Assembly (NCBI GenBank): GCA_045647885.1 | Contig: JAZRMX010000048.1 | Location: 11,370-75,369 of the forward strand | Length of the DNA stretch: 64,000 bases | DNA from: HGM04593 sp045647885 | GTDB taxonomy: Bacteria; Bacteroidota; Bacteroidia; Bacteroidales; Bacteroidaceae | Reading direction: 5' to 3' | In this document: positions 27,734 to 37,825 of the stretch, piece after piece | Numbering within the stretch: the first letter of the stretch is position 1 | How the letters are laid out: every line of letters begins with the position of its first letter | Position numbers and translations under genes: made by a program | The notes under the pieces: model-generated | What the model was told of the DNA's origin: nothing | What the model saw: only the letters and a program-made list of their open reading frames with translations | Database searches by the model: none

Positions 27734-28477
27734 CTATTTCTTTATCACGGCACGCACCACGAACCACAGGTGGTTACACAGCGTGGAGAACAAACCATAA
27801 TGTTTTCTCATTATCGCAAAACGCTCCAAGAGCGATGCACGGTGATTCTGCAAAGATAACCCATTCTGCAAATAATTCACTATTACGGTGTGAGTATTAA
27901 CCAGTTTTGACGTTTTTTTCATTGCCTTTATACACCAATCAATATCGGCCGAAAAACGATACTTAAGGTCGTAAAGGGGAGCAATGTCGCGACGCACAAA
28001 GAATGCCTGATGGCACACGAGCATACCTTTTTTAAAACTCTCCCAAGTAAGTTTCTCGGGGGCCTGAAGACGACGCATACGCACAAAACGCCTCTCCTCG
28101 TCCACTATGGCAGTTTCGCCATAGAGCACTCCCGGCAGCTCATTCATACCATCGAGAGCAGCCACCATACGCTCAAGGGTGTCGGGAGCATAGAGCGAAT
28201 CGCCGGCATTAAGGAAGCAAAGATAATCGCCCTGCGCAAGAGCGATACCCTTGTTCATAGCATCGTAAAGTCCCTTGTCGCGCTCACTCACAATGTGTGC
28301 AAAAACAAGCCCCGTAGCCACAGCCTTGGTTACGGTGTCGTCGGTCGAAGCGCCGTCTATGAGCAGATACTCATAATTCTTATAGCTCTGTGCCGCAACA
28401 CTGCGCAAGGTGGGTTCAATCGCCTGCGATGCGTTGTAAGTAACGGTTATTATGGAAAATTTAGGTTTCAGAGCCAT
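27734..28477 (-). CDS. Glycosyltransferase family 2
   Basis: The 247-residue protein begins FSIITVTYNAS and carries DGASTDDT and the FLNAGDSLY segment, the GT-A fold nucleotide-sugar site of family 2 enzymes. A further acidic motif occurs in RFSADIDW. There is one basic/hydrophobic C-terminal segment but no clear membrane helix. This subtype is close to WcaE-like enzymes that add sugars to surface polysaccharides; donor and acceptor are unknown. It starts two bases after the YfhO-like gene ends. Confidence 0.9.
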   Translation of the reverse strand: MALKPKFSIITVTYNASQAIEPTLRSVAAQSYKNYEYLLIDGASTDDTVTKAVATGLVFAHIVSERDKGLYDAMNKGIALAQGDYLCFLNAGDSLYAPDTLERMVAALDGMNELPGVLYGETAIVDEERRFVRMRRLQAPEKLTWESFKKGMLVCHQAFFVRRDIAPLYDLKYRFSADIDWCIKAMKKTSKLVNTHTVIVNYLQNGLSLQNHRASLLERFAIMRKHYGLFSTLCNHLWFVVRAVIKK

Positions 28478-28479
28478 CG

Positions 28480-30936
28480 TTACTCCTTTTTACGGTTTCT
28501 GTAAATTATCACTCCAAGCAATGTCAAAAGTATTGCAGCAACAACTATCGATGAAACGAGCGATATTTTAGCCGAGGCGAGAATAACCTCGTCGACACAA
28601 CGCAGTTCAATCTCGTGCTCGCCGGCAGGCACGGGCAACGCACGCAACAGATAGTCGGCACGCAGCAGGGGAACCTCCTCGCCATCGATATAAGCCTTCC
28701 AGGTCTTGTAATAGACCTCGGAGAAAACAGCAAGCTGCGGAACAGGCGAGTAGCTTATATACTTTATACATCCCGGATTCACAAGTTCCACCATATCAAT
28801 GAAAGCAGAAGAGTCGGCAGGATGATTGTATTTTTCACTGTCGGCAAATTTACCCTGCCAGCTCTTTTCCATAAAGGCAGTAGCACGCAGGTCGGCGTCA
28901 CCAATAGCCGCAATCTCCTCGTCGGGAGTATCCACCCACGCAATCTCGTCGACAAACCAGCAGTTGCCCATAGCATCGGGGTTGGCCTCCACACGCGGAG
29001 TGCCATTCTCATCGGGCACAATCACATAGCGCACATTGAGCATATTTATGATATTCATATTTATGCTGCCGCTGAAGTAATTGTCTATAATATCCTGATA
29101 ACGGCGCAGCTTTGCAGGGCTGTAACCGCCAACCGACTTGTGGAAATAAGATGTGCGCGAATCGTTGAATGTGCTCGAAGCAAGATTAAGCACACGATAA
29201 TTGGGGTGAGTGTCGCGCATAATAAGTTTGTCGGCAGCGGTGGGAACAAACTCCTCGACCTTCTTTTGTGGCACAAAGTCGTCCCAAGAGAGGTAACGCC
29301 AAGCCACAACCCATAGGTCTGCAAGCACCAGCACAATGAGTGCCACATAAAGGTAACGACACTTGAACGAAATGCGCAGATAAGCAAAAAGCACAACGGC
29401 TGCCGCAGCAATATATCCAAAAGAACGCCAGGCATCACTTGCAAGCATCGCAGCACGGTCGGCACGCAATGCATCGGCAAGCACGGCAGGATAGTTTGCA
29501 TCGGCAGGAGCCTCGAAACTGAAGATTGTGCCACCAAAGAGAGCAAAGAACAGCGAAAGACCACCCGTGAGGGCAAATGAGTAAACCAATGCACGGGTAA
29601 GTTTCTTCTTTGCCGCATCGTCACCCTCCTTGCACACCCTCATATACTCGCGCACAGCCAGCACACCCAACGCAACCATTGTGAGCGAAGGTATTACCAA
29701 AGCCATCGAAGGCGCACGGAATTTATTGTAAAGCGGCAGATTGTAGAAGAAAAACTCATTAAGCAAGGGGAAATTCTTACCCCACGAGAGAATAAGAGTA
29801 AGAACCGTTGCTGCAAGCAACCACCACCTGTCACGACCCTTTACCACAAAGATACCGAGCACAAACAGGAAACATACAATTGCACCCACATACACGGGAC
29901 CCGAAGTAAAGGGCTGTGTACCCCAATAAGTGGGCATCTGTTTCACAATCTTCTTTGCCTGGGCAGCACCGTATGAACGGCTGAAAAGTTTATAGGTTTC
30001 AGAGTCGGTTCCAAGCTCATAATGCGAACTTGCGCCATAAATGTCGGGCACAAGCAGGGTTAGAGTCTCCTCTACACCATAGCTCCACTGATAAGCATAA
30101 TCTATATCAAGACCCGAAGATTTTGCCGCCTCATTTTTCGGTTTTAATATCGCAGCACCGCGCACACTCTCTTCGGCATAGTCCATAGTGGGCCACAACT
30201 GCCCCACCGAAGGCAAAACTGCAAGAACAGCCACCACCACAAGCACACCCGTTGCTTTAAGATAGCGACGCAACTCACCCTCGCGCACAGCATACACAAG
30301 ATACACTGCCGCCAAGAAGAGCAGCACAATCAACAAATAATAACTTATCTGCTGGTGGTTCCAGTAAACATTCAAGCCGGCAAAAACAAGCGTCACAAAG
30401 CTACCGGCAAGCAATTTACCGCGGTAACACATTATAACACCGCCAATAATAGGAGCCATCGTAGCCATAACCAAAGCCTTGTTCATATGCCCCACCCCCA
30501 CAATTATCAGGTTGTACGAGCAGAGCGTATAGGCCACGGAGCCCATAAAGGAGAGCCACGAATTACACCCTATTGAAATGAGAAAGATGTAAAAACAGAG
30601 CAAAGAGAGGAATATGTAGCCATTATGACGACCCGTACCGCCCATCCACGCAAGAGTGAGCAGACGACCTATGTGACGGAACACATTTTCCGATTTAGGC
30701 ATATAGGTGTAATTGGCTGGCATACCGCCGAACATAGCATTCGACCAGTGGCCATACTCTCCGGTCTTCTCATAATGCTCGCTCAAGTCGTTACCCCACC
30801 CACGCGAGTTTATCGCATCCTCCTGCATAAGATCCTTACCCTGCATTGTGGGTGCAAAATATATACCGGTAATGGCAAAGAAAGCCAACACTGCAAGGAG
30901 GTGAGGATACATCTTTTTCAAATCCATCTTCATCAT
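28480..30936 (-). CDS. YfhO-family multi-pass membrane protein
   Basis: An 818-residue membrane protein with about 12 helices in the first two thirds and a long periplasmic part, then a last helix near residue 795 (SSIVVAAILLTLLGVII) and a basic tail. The family (YfhO) belongs to GT-C-type membrane proteins; in Firmicutes YfhO glycosylates teichoic acids, and I infer a sugar-transfer role here from the neighbours. Segments such as NAMFGGMPANYTYMP and the acidic extracellular loop after the first helix are typical of Bacteroidota homologues. Three Met codons lie close together at the start; the first (30936) is used. Confidence 0.82.
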   Translation of the reverse strand: MMKMDLKKMYPHLLAVLAFFAITGIYFAPTMQGKDLMQEDAINSRGWGNDLSEHYEKTGEYGHWSNAMFGGMPANYTYMPKSENVFRHIGRLLTLAWMGGTGRHNGYIFLSLLCFYIFLISIGCNSWLSFMGSVAYTLCSYNLIIVGVGHMNKALVMATMAPIIGGVIMCYRGKLLAGSFVTLVFAGLNVYWNHQQISYYLLIVLLFLAAVYLVYAVREGELRRYLKATGVLVVVAVLAVLPSVGQLWPTMDYAEESVRGAAILKPKNEAAKSSGLDIDYAYQWSYGVEETLTLLVPDIYGASSHYELGTDSETYKLFSRSYGAAQAKKIVKQMPTYWGTQPFTSGPVYVGAIVCFLFVLGIFVVKGRDRWWLLAATVLTLILSWGKNFPLLNEFFFYNLPLYNKFRAPSMALVIPSLTMVALGVLAVREYMRVCKEGDDAAKKKLTRALVYSFALTGGLSLFFALFGGTIFSFEAPADANYPAVLADALRADRAAMLASDAWRSFGYIAAAAVVLFAYLRISFKCRYLYVALIVLVLADLWVVAWRYLSWDDFVPQKKVEEFVPTAADKLIMRDTHPNYRVLNLASSTFNDSRTSYFHKSVGGYSPAKLRRYQDIIDNYFSGSINMNIINMLNVRYVIVPDENGTPRVEANPDAMGNCWFVDEIAWVDTPDEEIAAIGDADLRATAFMEKSWQGKFADSEKYNHPADSSAFIDMVELVNPGCIKYISYSPVPQLAVFSEVYYKTWKAYIDGEEVPLLRADYLLRALPVPAGEHEIELRCVDEVILASAKISLVSSIVVAAILLTLLGVIIYRNRKKE

Positions 30937-30953
30937 ATCTTCATTTTATCTTA

Positions 30954-32045
30954 TTACAACAATTTACGGTACACGTCACAAGTTCCCTGCACCATACGTT
31001 CCAGCGAGAACTCCTTAATGCGCTGCAACCCTTTTAGCCTCATCTCATCGCGCAAAGCCGGCGACTCCACCAAAGCCTGTAAAGCATCGGACATAGACTG
31101 CGCGTCGTGGGGATTAAAGTAGAGCGCTGCATCACCTGCAACCTCGGGGAAACAGCTCGCACGGCTCAAGCAGACAGGACAACCATTGTGGAAAGCTTCG
31201 AGAATGGGGATTCCAAAGCCCTCATAGTGCGACGGGAAAACGAAGCAGAGTGCGTGGCGGTAAAGCGATGCCATCTGCGCATCGTCGGCCGATATATGTA
31301 TGAGCCTGTCGGCAATATTCCAACGGGCAAAGAGTTCAAGCTCTCCCCTGCTGAACGGGGTTCCTGTGCAGACAATGCGCAACGAAGGATTCTTCATAAG
31401 CAACGGACGCACTGCCGACAGCCACGGATAGAAATTCTTGTATCCCTTGCGCTCCCCGACATAAAGCACATAGTTGTCGAAAAGCTGCGGAGCAACATCG
31501 GAAACGGCACGATAACCGTGATACACTACCGATATTTTAGAGGGCGACGTGCCCAAAAGCTCCACAATGTCGCGTTTCGTATTCTCGCTCACGGCAATTA
31601 TGTGGTCGGCCTTCTCTATAAGAAGTTTCTTATGCGGAATGGTGCGGTCGTATATAAGCACATCCTGTGGATAACGCTCAAAAATCATATCGTGTACAGT
31701 AAGCACAAAAGGCTTTTTCTTATCCTTTACCGCACCCAGAAAATAAGGGTTGAAGTATGTGGGGTGGAACAGGTCGTAGTCGCCCTTTCTCACCGCACGC
31801 CACGCATAGAAGTGGTTTACCATCTGGTACACCCTGCGACGTATACGGTAAGACTTGGGGAAATTCACCGTTTCGTATTTATGGCCATAAGTCTCTGTCA
31901 CATAGTGATTCTCGCAATAACGCATAGGAATGTCTGACACAAACTCGTCGGCCGGCAGATTGTACATCAAATCGGCGAAATAGCGGGTAACACCGCCGAA
32001 TCGCTGAAAAGTAAACATCTGATTGTCGAACAATATCTTCTTCAT
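30954..32045 (-). CDS. Glycosyltransferase family 4 (GT-B)
   Basis: The 363-residue protein has a GT-B fold. The C-terminal nucleotide-sugar binding motif EGFGIPILEAFHNGCPV contains the EX7E signature, and VLYVGERKGYKN matches the first strand of the C-terminal domain. The N-terminal segment MFTFQRFGGVTRYFADL resembles mannosyl- or rhamnosyl-type transferases of the family. It lies between the flippase and the YfhO-like gene, so it probably builds the same surface glycan. The sugar specificity cannot be read from the sequence. Confidence 0.9.
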   Translation of the reverse strand: MKKILFDNQMFTFQRFGGVTRYFADLMYNLPADEFVSDIPMRYCENHYVTETYGHKYETVNFPKSYRIRRRVYQMVNHFYAWRAVRKGDYDLFHPTYFNPYFLGAVKDKKKPFVLTVHDMIFERYPQDVLIYDRTIPHKKLLIEKADHIIAVSENTKRDIVELLGTSPSKISVVYHGYRAVSDVAPQLFDNYVLYVGERKGYKNFYPWLSAVRPLLMKNPSLRIVCTGTPFSRGELELFARWNIADRLIHISADDAQMASLYRHALCFVFPSHYEGFGIPILEAFHNGCPVCLSRASCFPEVAGDAALYFNPHDAQSMSDALQALVESPALRDEMRLKGLQRIKEFSLERMVQGTCDVYRKLL

Positions 32046-32050
32046 AATCC

Positions 32051-33508
32051 TTAATTCATTCTTTTCCTGCGGAAAATATAATCAACAGACTCGTGCAGTT
32101 CCTCAAAACCGCACAAACAGGATATTCCCAAATATAAAAGCGACGCGCCTGCCACTCGCAACACCAGCAACAGCCACAGATTTTCAACCTGCACGGTCGC
32201 ATACCCCGCGATACCCACAGCCGCAAGAGCCACAAGCAGGAACGGGGCAAAATCCATTATAAACATTCTCACGGTGAGTGCAATATCGCGACGCACAAGC
32301 ACACACCACACAAACAGCCAAGCAATATTGAAAAGGCAGTAAGCCACAAGCATCGGCTTAATGCCAAGCGTGTGCATAGCCACAAGCATAAGCAGCACCA
32401 GCGTACCCTGTACAATTGTACCCCACATAAACGTATTGGTGCGGCCACAGCTCACAAGCAAGTTTGTGAACATTGACTGTATGGGCATAAACGCACCCCA
32501 CAGACACAGAATCTGCAACATACGCGAGCTCTCCTCCCATTTGTCGGTAAGAACAACCACAATAAGTTCGTGCGACACAAGCGATAGCACCGCCAACAAG
32601 GGGAACGAGACAAAAGCAGTGAAACGTAACATCTTGCGGAATACACGCAGCTGACGCTCATTATCCTCAACCACCCTTGCAAGCACAGGCTGTGCCACGG
32701 TGTTCACCATCACGTTCACCATATCGCTGCCCATACGGAACCAATCGGCCGATTTTGAATAGTTGCCCACGTCGGCACGGCTATAGAATTTTCCGAGCAC
32801 GAAAGAGAATACATTCCAATTTATCTTCTGGAAAATATTCGTTATAAGCAACTTGTAGCTGAACGCAAAAAGATATCGCAAGGGATAGAATTTAACCCGC
32901 AAGGTGGGATGCCACGGGGTATAGTACCAGTAGACAAGCAACCTCACAAGCGTGTATATTATCGCCTGTGCCGATATACCCCAGTAAGAGTAACCGTTTA
33001 CTGCAAACAATATACCGGCCACACCCGAAACCAACAGCGCAAGTACTGCCGCTATGGAGCGTTGTTTAACCTTCAGTTCGCGGAACAGATAGGCCGAGGA
33101 GGCTACACCCAACCCGTTGAGTACAAAAGCAAGGAAGTTGAACCTTGCGAGCCACAGCAGAATGGGCTGGTTGAAGAAACCGGCTATAAGAGGCGCGCCG
33201 GCATAGAGGAGCGCATATATAACCACCGAAGTTATTATGCTGAACCAAAAGACAGCATTATAGTCGTCGTGCTCCACCTTCTTGCGGTTGGCAATGGCAG
33301 CCACAAAGCCGCTGTCCTGCAACGAAGTAGCCAAAGCATTGAAAATCGCAAGCATACCCACAGGCCCGTAATCCTCGGGGCCAAGCAAACGTGCAAGGTA
33401 CACCCCGAAGAAGATACTGAGCAGTTGGCACAAAGCATTGCTCAAGCCGCCCCAAAGAAAACTCTTTGCGACGGCATTTTTCAAAGTATCGGCAGCCTTT
33501 TTACCCAT
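32051..33508 (-). CDS. Polysaccharide flippase (Wzx/WzxC-like)
   Basis: This is a 485-residue MOP-superfamily transporter with about 12-14 membrane helices, closest in pattern to the WzxC/TuaB branch (start AVAKSFLWGGLSNALCQLLSIFFGVYLARLLGPEDYG). Such proteins move undecaprenyl-linked oligosaccharides to the periplasmic face. It shares a base with the metG stop and is followed by two glycosyltransferase genes and a YfhO-like gene, which together look like a small glycan assembly unit. No polymerase (Wzy) is recognised here. Confidence 0.88.
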   Translation of the reverse strand: MGKKAADTLKNAVAKSFLWGGLSNALCQLLSIFFGVYLARLLGPEDYGPVGMLAIFNALATSLQDSGFVAAIANRKKVEHDDYNAVFWFSIITSVVIYALLYAGAPLIAGFFNQPILLWLARFNFLAFVLNGLGVASSAYLFRELKVKQRSIAAVLALLVSGVAGILFAVNGYSYWGISAQAIIYTLVRLLVYWYYTPWHPTLRVKFYPLRYLFAFSYKLLITNIFQKINWNVFSFVLGKFYSRADVGNYSKSADWFRMGSDMVNVMVNTVAQPVLARVVEDNERQLRVFRKMLRFTAFVSFPLLAVLSLVSHELIVVVLTDKWEESSRMLQILCLWGAFMPIQSMFTNLLVSCGRTNTFMWGTIVQGTLVLLMLVAMHTLGIKPMLVAYCLFNIAWLFVWCVLVRRDIALTVRMFIMDFAPFLLVALAAVGIAGYATVQVENLWLLLVLRVAGASLLYLGISCLCGFEELHESVDYIFRRKRMN

Positions 33509-35547
33509 TATTTAACCTCGCTGCCGGGTTTTGCGGTGGGAGAAACGGTAAGCAATGAAAGCTTGCCTTCATTGTCCTCGGCACTCAAAATCATCCCCTG
33601 GCTCACAATACCACGCAAGGTACGGGGAGCAAGGTTAGCGATGAAGCATACCTGTTTACCCACAAGTTCCTCGGGCTTGAACTGTTTTGCAATACCCGAG
33701 AGAATGGTACGAGTCTCAAGGCCATCGTCAATCTTGAATTGCAGCAACTTGTCGGCTTTAGGCACTTTAGTACACTCGAGCACGGTACCCACACGGATAT
33801 CAACCTTCTCAAAATCCTCAAAAGCAATAGTATCCTTTATGGGTTTAGCCTTATAGGCTGCCGCCTCGTTCTCTTTCTTGATGCGGGCAAGGCGGTCGAG
33901 CTGTGCCTGTATTACATCGTCTTCAATCTTGTCGAACAACAAGCCCACCTCGCCAAGAGTGTGTCCCTCGGGCAACAAGCTTATGCTGCCAAGGCTTGCC
34001 CACTCGAACTCGGCAAGGTTAAGCATCTCGCGCAATTTCTTGCTGCTGAAGGGCAAGAAGGGCTCGAACACGATAGAGAGGTTGGCAACGAGTTGAAGCG
34101 AGAGGTTAAGAATTGTTGCAACGCGTGTAAGGTCGGTTTTTGCAAGTTTCCAAGGCTCGGTCTCGGCAAGATAGCGGTTACCGATACGGGCAAGTTCCAT
34201 AGCCTCCTTCTGCGCCTCGCGGAACTTATATTGGTCGAGGAGGCTCTCTACGCGGTCTTTCACGTTTACAAACTCTTCGATGATAGATTTATCGTAGTCG
34301 CTGAACTCGCCGGCAGCAGGCACCTTGCCATCGAAATATTTCTTGGTGAGCACAAGCGCACGGTTCACAAAGTTACCGTAAACGGCAACAAGCTCGTTGT
34401 TGTTGCGCGCCTGGAAGTCCTTCCAAGTAAAGTTATTATCCTTTGTTTCAGGGGCATTGGCTGTGAGCACGTAACGCAACACATCCTGTTTGCCGGGAAA
34501 ATCAACAAGATACTCATTGAGCCATACAGCCCAGTTGCGCGATGTAGAGATTTTGTCATCCTCGAGGTTCAAGAACTCGTTGCTGGGTACGTTGTCGGGG
34601 AGAACATAATCTCCGTGAGCTTTAAGCATAGTGGGGAACACAATGCAGTGGAACACGATATTGTCCTTTCCGATAAAGTGAACAAGGCGTGTATCCTCGC
34701 TCTTCCACCACTGTTCCCAAGTGTCGGGCAACAGCTCCTTTGTATTGCTTATATAACCGATGGGAGCATCGAACCACACATAAAGAACCTTACCCTCGGC
34801 ACCTTCCACGGGCACGGGAATACCCCAGTTGAGGTCACGGGTTACGGCGCGAGGTTTCAAACCTGTGTCGAGCCAGCTCTTGCACTGACCGTAAACATTG
34901 CTGCGCCACTCCTTGTGGTCGTTCAGAATCCACTGCTCCAACCAAGGCTGATACTGGTCGAGGGGCAGATACCAGTGACTGGTCTTGCGCTTCACCAATT
35001 TATTGCCCGAATCGGCATTATAGGGATTTATCAATTCGTCGGGAGAAAGGGTTGCACCACACTTTTCGCACTGGTCGCCATAAGCATCGGCAGCGTGACA
35101 GCGGGGGCACTCGCCACGGATATTGCGGTCGGTAAGGAACTGCTGCTCACCCTCGTCGTAGTACTGTTCGCTCTCCATCTCCACAAACTTGCCATCTTCG
35201 TAGAGCTTACGGAAAAAGTCGGAAGCAAGCTCACGGTGGGTCTGCGAAGTAGTGCGCGAATATACATCGAACGAAATACCGAAGCCCTCGAACGAATCTT
35301 TTATTATGTTGTGATAACGGTCTACCACATCCTGAGGAGTTATACCCTCCTTCTTTGCACGTATAGTCACGGGCACACCGTGCTCATCGCTACCACCGAT
35401 AAAAAGCACCTCTTCGCCTTTAAGACGCAGATAACGTGTGTAGATATCGGCAGGTACATAAACGCCGGCAAGGTGACCGATGTGCACAGGGCCGTTAGCG
35501 TAAGGCAAAGCCGATGTTACCAAAGTTCTTTTGAATTTCTTTTCCAT
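33508..35547 (-). CDS. metG: Methionyl-tRNA synthetase MetG
   Basis: MetG charges methionine tRNAs. The class I signature appears as HIGH (residues 22-25) and the second as KISTS. The zinc-binding insertion has CPRC and CEKC pairs. The C-terminal ~110 residues (from about 565, FEDFEKVDIRVGTVLEC) form the EMAPII/Trbp111-type tRNA-binding dimerisation domain. It has 679 residues, as in many Bacteroidota. A minus-strand box TATTTTTG at 35609-35616 is the predicted promoter. It heads the flippase/glycosyltransferase run, which may tie surface glycan genes to a housekeeping promoter. Confidence 0.97.
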   Translation of the reverse strand: MEKKFKRTLVTSALPYANGPVHIGHLAGVYVPADIYTRYLRLKGEEVLFIGGSDEHGVPVTIRAKKEGITPQDVVDRYHNIIKDSFEGFGISFDVYSRTTSQTHRELASDFFRKLYEDGKFVEMESEQYYDEGEQQFLTDRNIRGECPRCHAADAYGDQCEKCGATLSPDELINPYNADSGNKLVKRKTSHWYLPLDQYQPWLEQWILNDHKEWRSNVYGQCKSWLDTGLKPRAVTRDLNWGIPVPVEGAEGKVLYVWFDAPIGYISNTKELLPDTWEQWWKSEDTRLVHFIGKDNIVFHCIVFPTMLKAHGDYVLPDNVPSNEFLNLEDDKISTSRNWAVWLNEYLVDFPGKQDVLRYVLTANAPETKDNNFTWKDFQARNNNELVAVYGNFVNRALVLTKKYFDGKVPAAGEFSDYDKSIIEEFVNVKDRVESLLDQYKFREAQKEAMELARIGNRYLAETEPWKLAKTDLTRVATILNLSLQLVANLSIVFEPFLPFSSKKLREMLNLAEFEWASLGSISLLPEGHTLGEVGLLFDKIEDDVIQAQLDRLARIKKENEAAAYKAKPIKDTIAFEDFEKVDIRVGTVLECTKVPKADKLLQFKIDDGLETRTILSGIAKQFKPEELVGKQVCFIANLAPRTLRGIVSQGMILSAEDNEGKLSLLTVSPTAKPGSEVK

Positions 35548-35608
35548 AGGATTATATGTTTTTATTTATCTTATTTTGCGTTTTTGCACACTTATACTCA
35601 ACAATCTG

Positions 35609-35616
35609 CAAAAATA
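35609..35616 (-). promoter_or_regulatory. Predicted metG promoter, -7 box TATTTTTG
   Basis: On the minus strand TAttTTTG fits the consensus and lies 62 bases upstream of the metG start. The matching -33 element is not clear. Confidence 0.45.
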
Positions 35617-35692
35617 GCGATTTTATTTTGATTTGCGCATATATAAATATAATATAATTATACTTTACACGACGCGAGACACAAAAACAATT

Positions 35693-35724
35693 TTTGGAAA
35701 GAAAAAGACAAAAAACTATCTTTG
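35693..35724 (+). promoter_or_regulatory. Predicted acyltransferase promoter (TTTG-N20-TATCTTTG)
   Basis: TTTG at 35693-35696 and TAtcTTTG at 35717-35724 are separated by exactly 20 bases, a full match to the Bacteroidota promoter consensus. The start codon follows 45 bases downstream. Confidence 0.7.
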
Positions 35725-35768
35725 CGAAATCAGATAGCACAAAAAAAATATAACACAAGAGAAGAACT

Positions 35769-36938
35769 ATGCAAAAAACCACAATTTCATCGGCAATTTT
35801 TGCCGACACAAAGCCACATTATGAACTGCTCGACGGGCTGCGCGGAGTAGCCGCACTCTTTGTTTTGTGGTATCATATTTTTGAAGGTTTTGCCTTTGCC
35901 GAGGCTACCAATGGCGAGGGTGCAGGAATCATAACCACGCTGAACCACGGACACATAGCTGTGGATTTCTTCTTTATCCTTTCGGGGTTTGTGATAAGCT
36001 ATGCCTACGACGAACGTTGGAACAAGATGTCACTTGGAAACTTCTTCAAACGCCGCCTCATACGCCTGCACCCTATGGTGGTGATGGGAGCAATAATTGG
36101 CGCCGTAACCTTTTTTGTCGCAGGCTGTGAAAAGTGGAACGGAACCACCACCCCCACAAGCCTTGTTATGCTTGCCCTGTTGCTCACAATGTTTATGATA
36201 CCCGCTCTCCCGGGAATCCCATACGAGGTACGCGGCAACGGTGAGATGTTCCCCTTGAACGGCCCCGCGTGGTCACTCTTCTTTGAATACATAGGCAACA
36301 TAATTTATGCCCTTTTCATACGCCGTTTACCCACAAAAGCCCTTGCCGTGCTTACAGCCTTGTTGGGCGTTGCCCACGCCTGGTTCTTTATTGGCAATAT
36401 TTCAGGATACGACTGTGTGGGAGTGGGCTGGACTATAGATGCCGCGAACCTCACGGGCGGTCTTCTGCGTATGCTCTTCCCCTTCACTGCGGGTATGTTG
36501 CTTGCACGCACCTTCAAGCCACGGAAGATAAAAGGAACTTTCTGGATGTGTACAACCCTGCTTGCAGCCGCTTTTTCCGTACCCTACATAGCCCATACAG
36601 GCAGTGCCAGCCTAAACAGCCTCTACGAGGTTGTGTGCATAACTCTCCTCTTCCCGTTTATCGTGTGGTTGGGAGCCTGTGGCAGGTGCAGCGACAACCT
36701 AACCGGGCGCATAAACAAATTCTTGGGCGACATTTCGTACCCGCTCTACATAATCCACTACCCCATAATGTACCTCTTTTACGCGTGGCTCATTGAGAAA
36801 CACCATTACACTCTGGGCGAAACGTGGGGCGTGGCACTAATGGTAATAATCGCAAGCATACTCCTTGCCTACACCATACTAAAACTTTACGACGAACCCG
36901 TGCGACGACACCTTGCAAAGAGGTTTTTACACAAATAA
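35769..36938 (+). CDS. Acyltransferase 3 family membrane protein
   Basis: This 389-residue protein has about ten membrane helices and the acyltransferase-3 fold. The N-terminal signature LLDGLRGVAALFVLWYHIFEG contains the conserved Arg and His of the active site, and IAVDFFFILSGFVISYAY is the second conserved segment. Such enzymes O-acetylate or otherwise acylate surface sugars or lipids. It is a single gene with its own consensus promoter, divergent from metG, so it may modify the glycan made by that run, although this is inference. Confidence 0.9.
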   Translation: MQKTTISSAIFADTKPHYELLDGLRGVAALFVLWYHIFEGFAFAEATNGEGAGIITTLNHGHIAVDFFFILSGFVISYAYDERWNKMSLGNFFKRRLIRLHPMVVMGAIIGAVTFFVAGCEKWNGTTTPTSLVMLALLLTMFMIPALPGIPYEVRGNGEMFPLNGPAWSLFFEYIGNIIYALFIRRLPTKALAVLTALLGVAHAWFFIGNISGYDCVGVGWTIDAANLTGGLLRMLFPFTAGMLLARTFKPRKIKGTFWMCTTLLAAAFSVPYIAHTGSASLNSLYEVVCITLLFPFIVWLGACGRCSDNLTGRINKFLGDISYPLYIIHYPIMYLFYAWLIEKHHYTLGETWGVALMVIIASILLAYTILKLYDEPVRRHLAKRFLHK

Positions 36939-37017
36939 AACTCTTTTGCACGCACACAAAAACAACTTTAATAACCACTCGCGCGCGCAAAGCGGTGCAA
37001 CGTATCGGATTTTTCAC

Positions 37018-37025
37018 TATCTTCG
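37018..37025 (+). promoter_or_regulatory. Possible dapB promoter, -7 box TATCTTCG
   Basis: TAtcTTCG lies 33 bases upstream of dapB. It carries one substitution and no clear -33 box is seen. Confidence 0.35.
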
Positions 37026-37058
37026 CGCAGTCTAACAAAAAGCAAATTAAAAACATAT

Positions 37059-37814
37059 ATGAAAATAGCACTTATAGGATATGGCAAAATGGGCAAGACC
37101 ATTGAGAAAATTGCCATAGAGCGAGGACACGAGATTGTATCAATCATTGATATCGATAACCGCGAAGATTTTGCAAGCGAGGCATTCCGTTCGGCCGATG
37201 TAGCAATAGAATTTACCGCCCCCACAGTAGCCTACGACAACTGCAAGGAGGCAATGGCAGCAGGCGTAAAGGTGGTAAGCGGCAGCACAGGCTGGTACCA
37301 GCAGCACGAGGCTGAAATGCGCGAGATTTGCGAGAAAGAGGGCAAGACACTCTTCTGGTCAAGCAACTTCAGCTTGGGCGTGGCAGTATTCTCGGCTGTA
37401 AACCGCTACCTTGCAAAAATAATGAACCGTTTCCCCAATTACAATGTTCAGATGGAGGAGACCCACCACATACACAAGCTCGATGCCCCCAGCGGCACAG
37501 CCATCACCCTTGCCGAAGGCATCCTCGAAAACCTCGACCGCAAGAGCTCTTGGGTTATGGGCGACCTCACCAACCCCGACGGCAGCATCACCACAGGTGC
37601 ACAACCCGCCGAGAATGAGCTGAAGATTGATGCTATACGCCGCGACGAAGTACCCGGCATACACACCATCACCTACGACTCGGAAGCCGACAGCATCACC
37701 ATCACCCACGACGCAAAGAACCGTAGCGGTTTTGCTCTTGGCGCAGTAATTGCAGCCGAGTACGTGAACGAGCACAACGGCCTCCTGGGAATGAGCAATT
37801 TGTTTGATTTTTAA
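37059..37814 (+). CDS. dapB: 4-hydroxy-tetrahydrodipicolinate reductase DapB
   Basis: DapB reduces 4-hydroxy-tetrahydrodipicolinate in the diaminopimelate/lysine pathway, which also feeds peptidoglycan. The N-terminal dinucleotide motif is GYGKMG (residues 7-12). The substrate-binding loop is recognisable in EETHHIHKLDAPSGTA, and the conserved GSTGW segment precedes it. It has 251 residues, slightly short of the E. coli enzyme. It is followed 11 bases later by lepB and then wbqC in the same direction. Confidence 0.96.
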   Translation: MKIALIGYGKMGKTIEKIAIERGHEIVSIIDIDNREDFASEAFRSADVAIEFTAPTVAYDNCKEAMAAGVKVVSGSTGWYQQHEAEMREICEKEGKTLFWSSNFSLGVAVFSAVNRYLAKIMNRFPNYNVQMEETHHIHKLDAPSGTAITLAEGILENLDRKSSWVMGDLTNPDGSITTGAQPAENELKIDAIRRDEVPGIHTITYDSEADSITITHDAKNRSGFALGAVIAAEYVNEHNGLLGMSNLFDF

Positions 37815-37825
37815 GAAGAAACACA

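Noticed and set aside
33739..35631. A 630-codon open frame antisense to metG
   Set aside because: It lies entirely opposite metG, whose motifs are clear. Long antisense frames are expected from the codon preference here, and the translation shows no recognisable domain.
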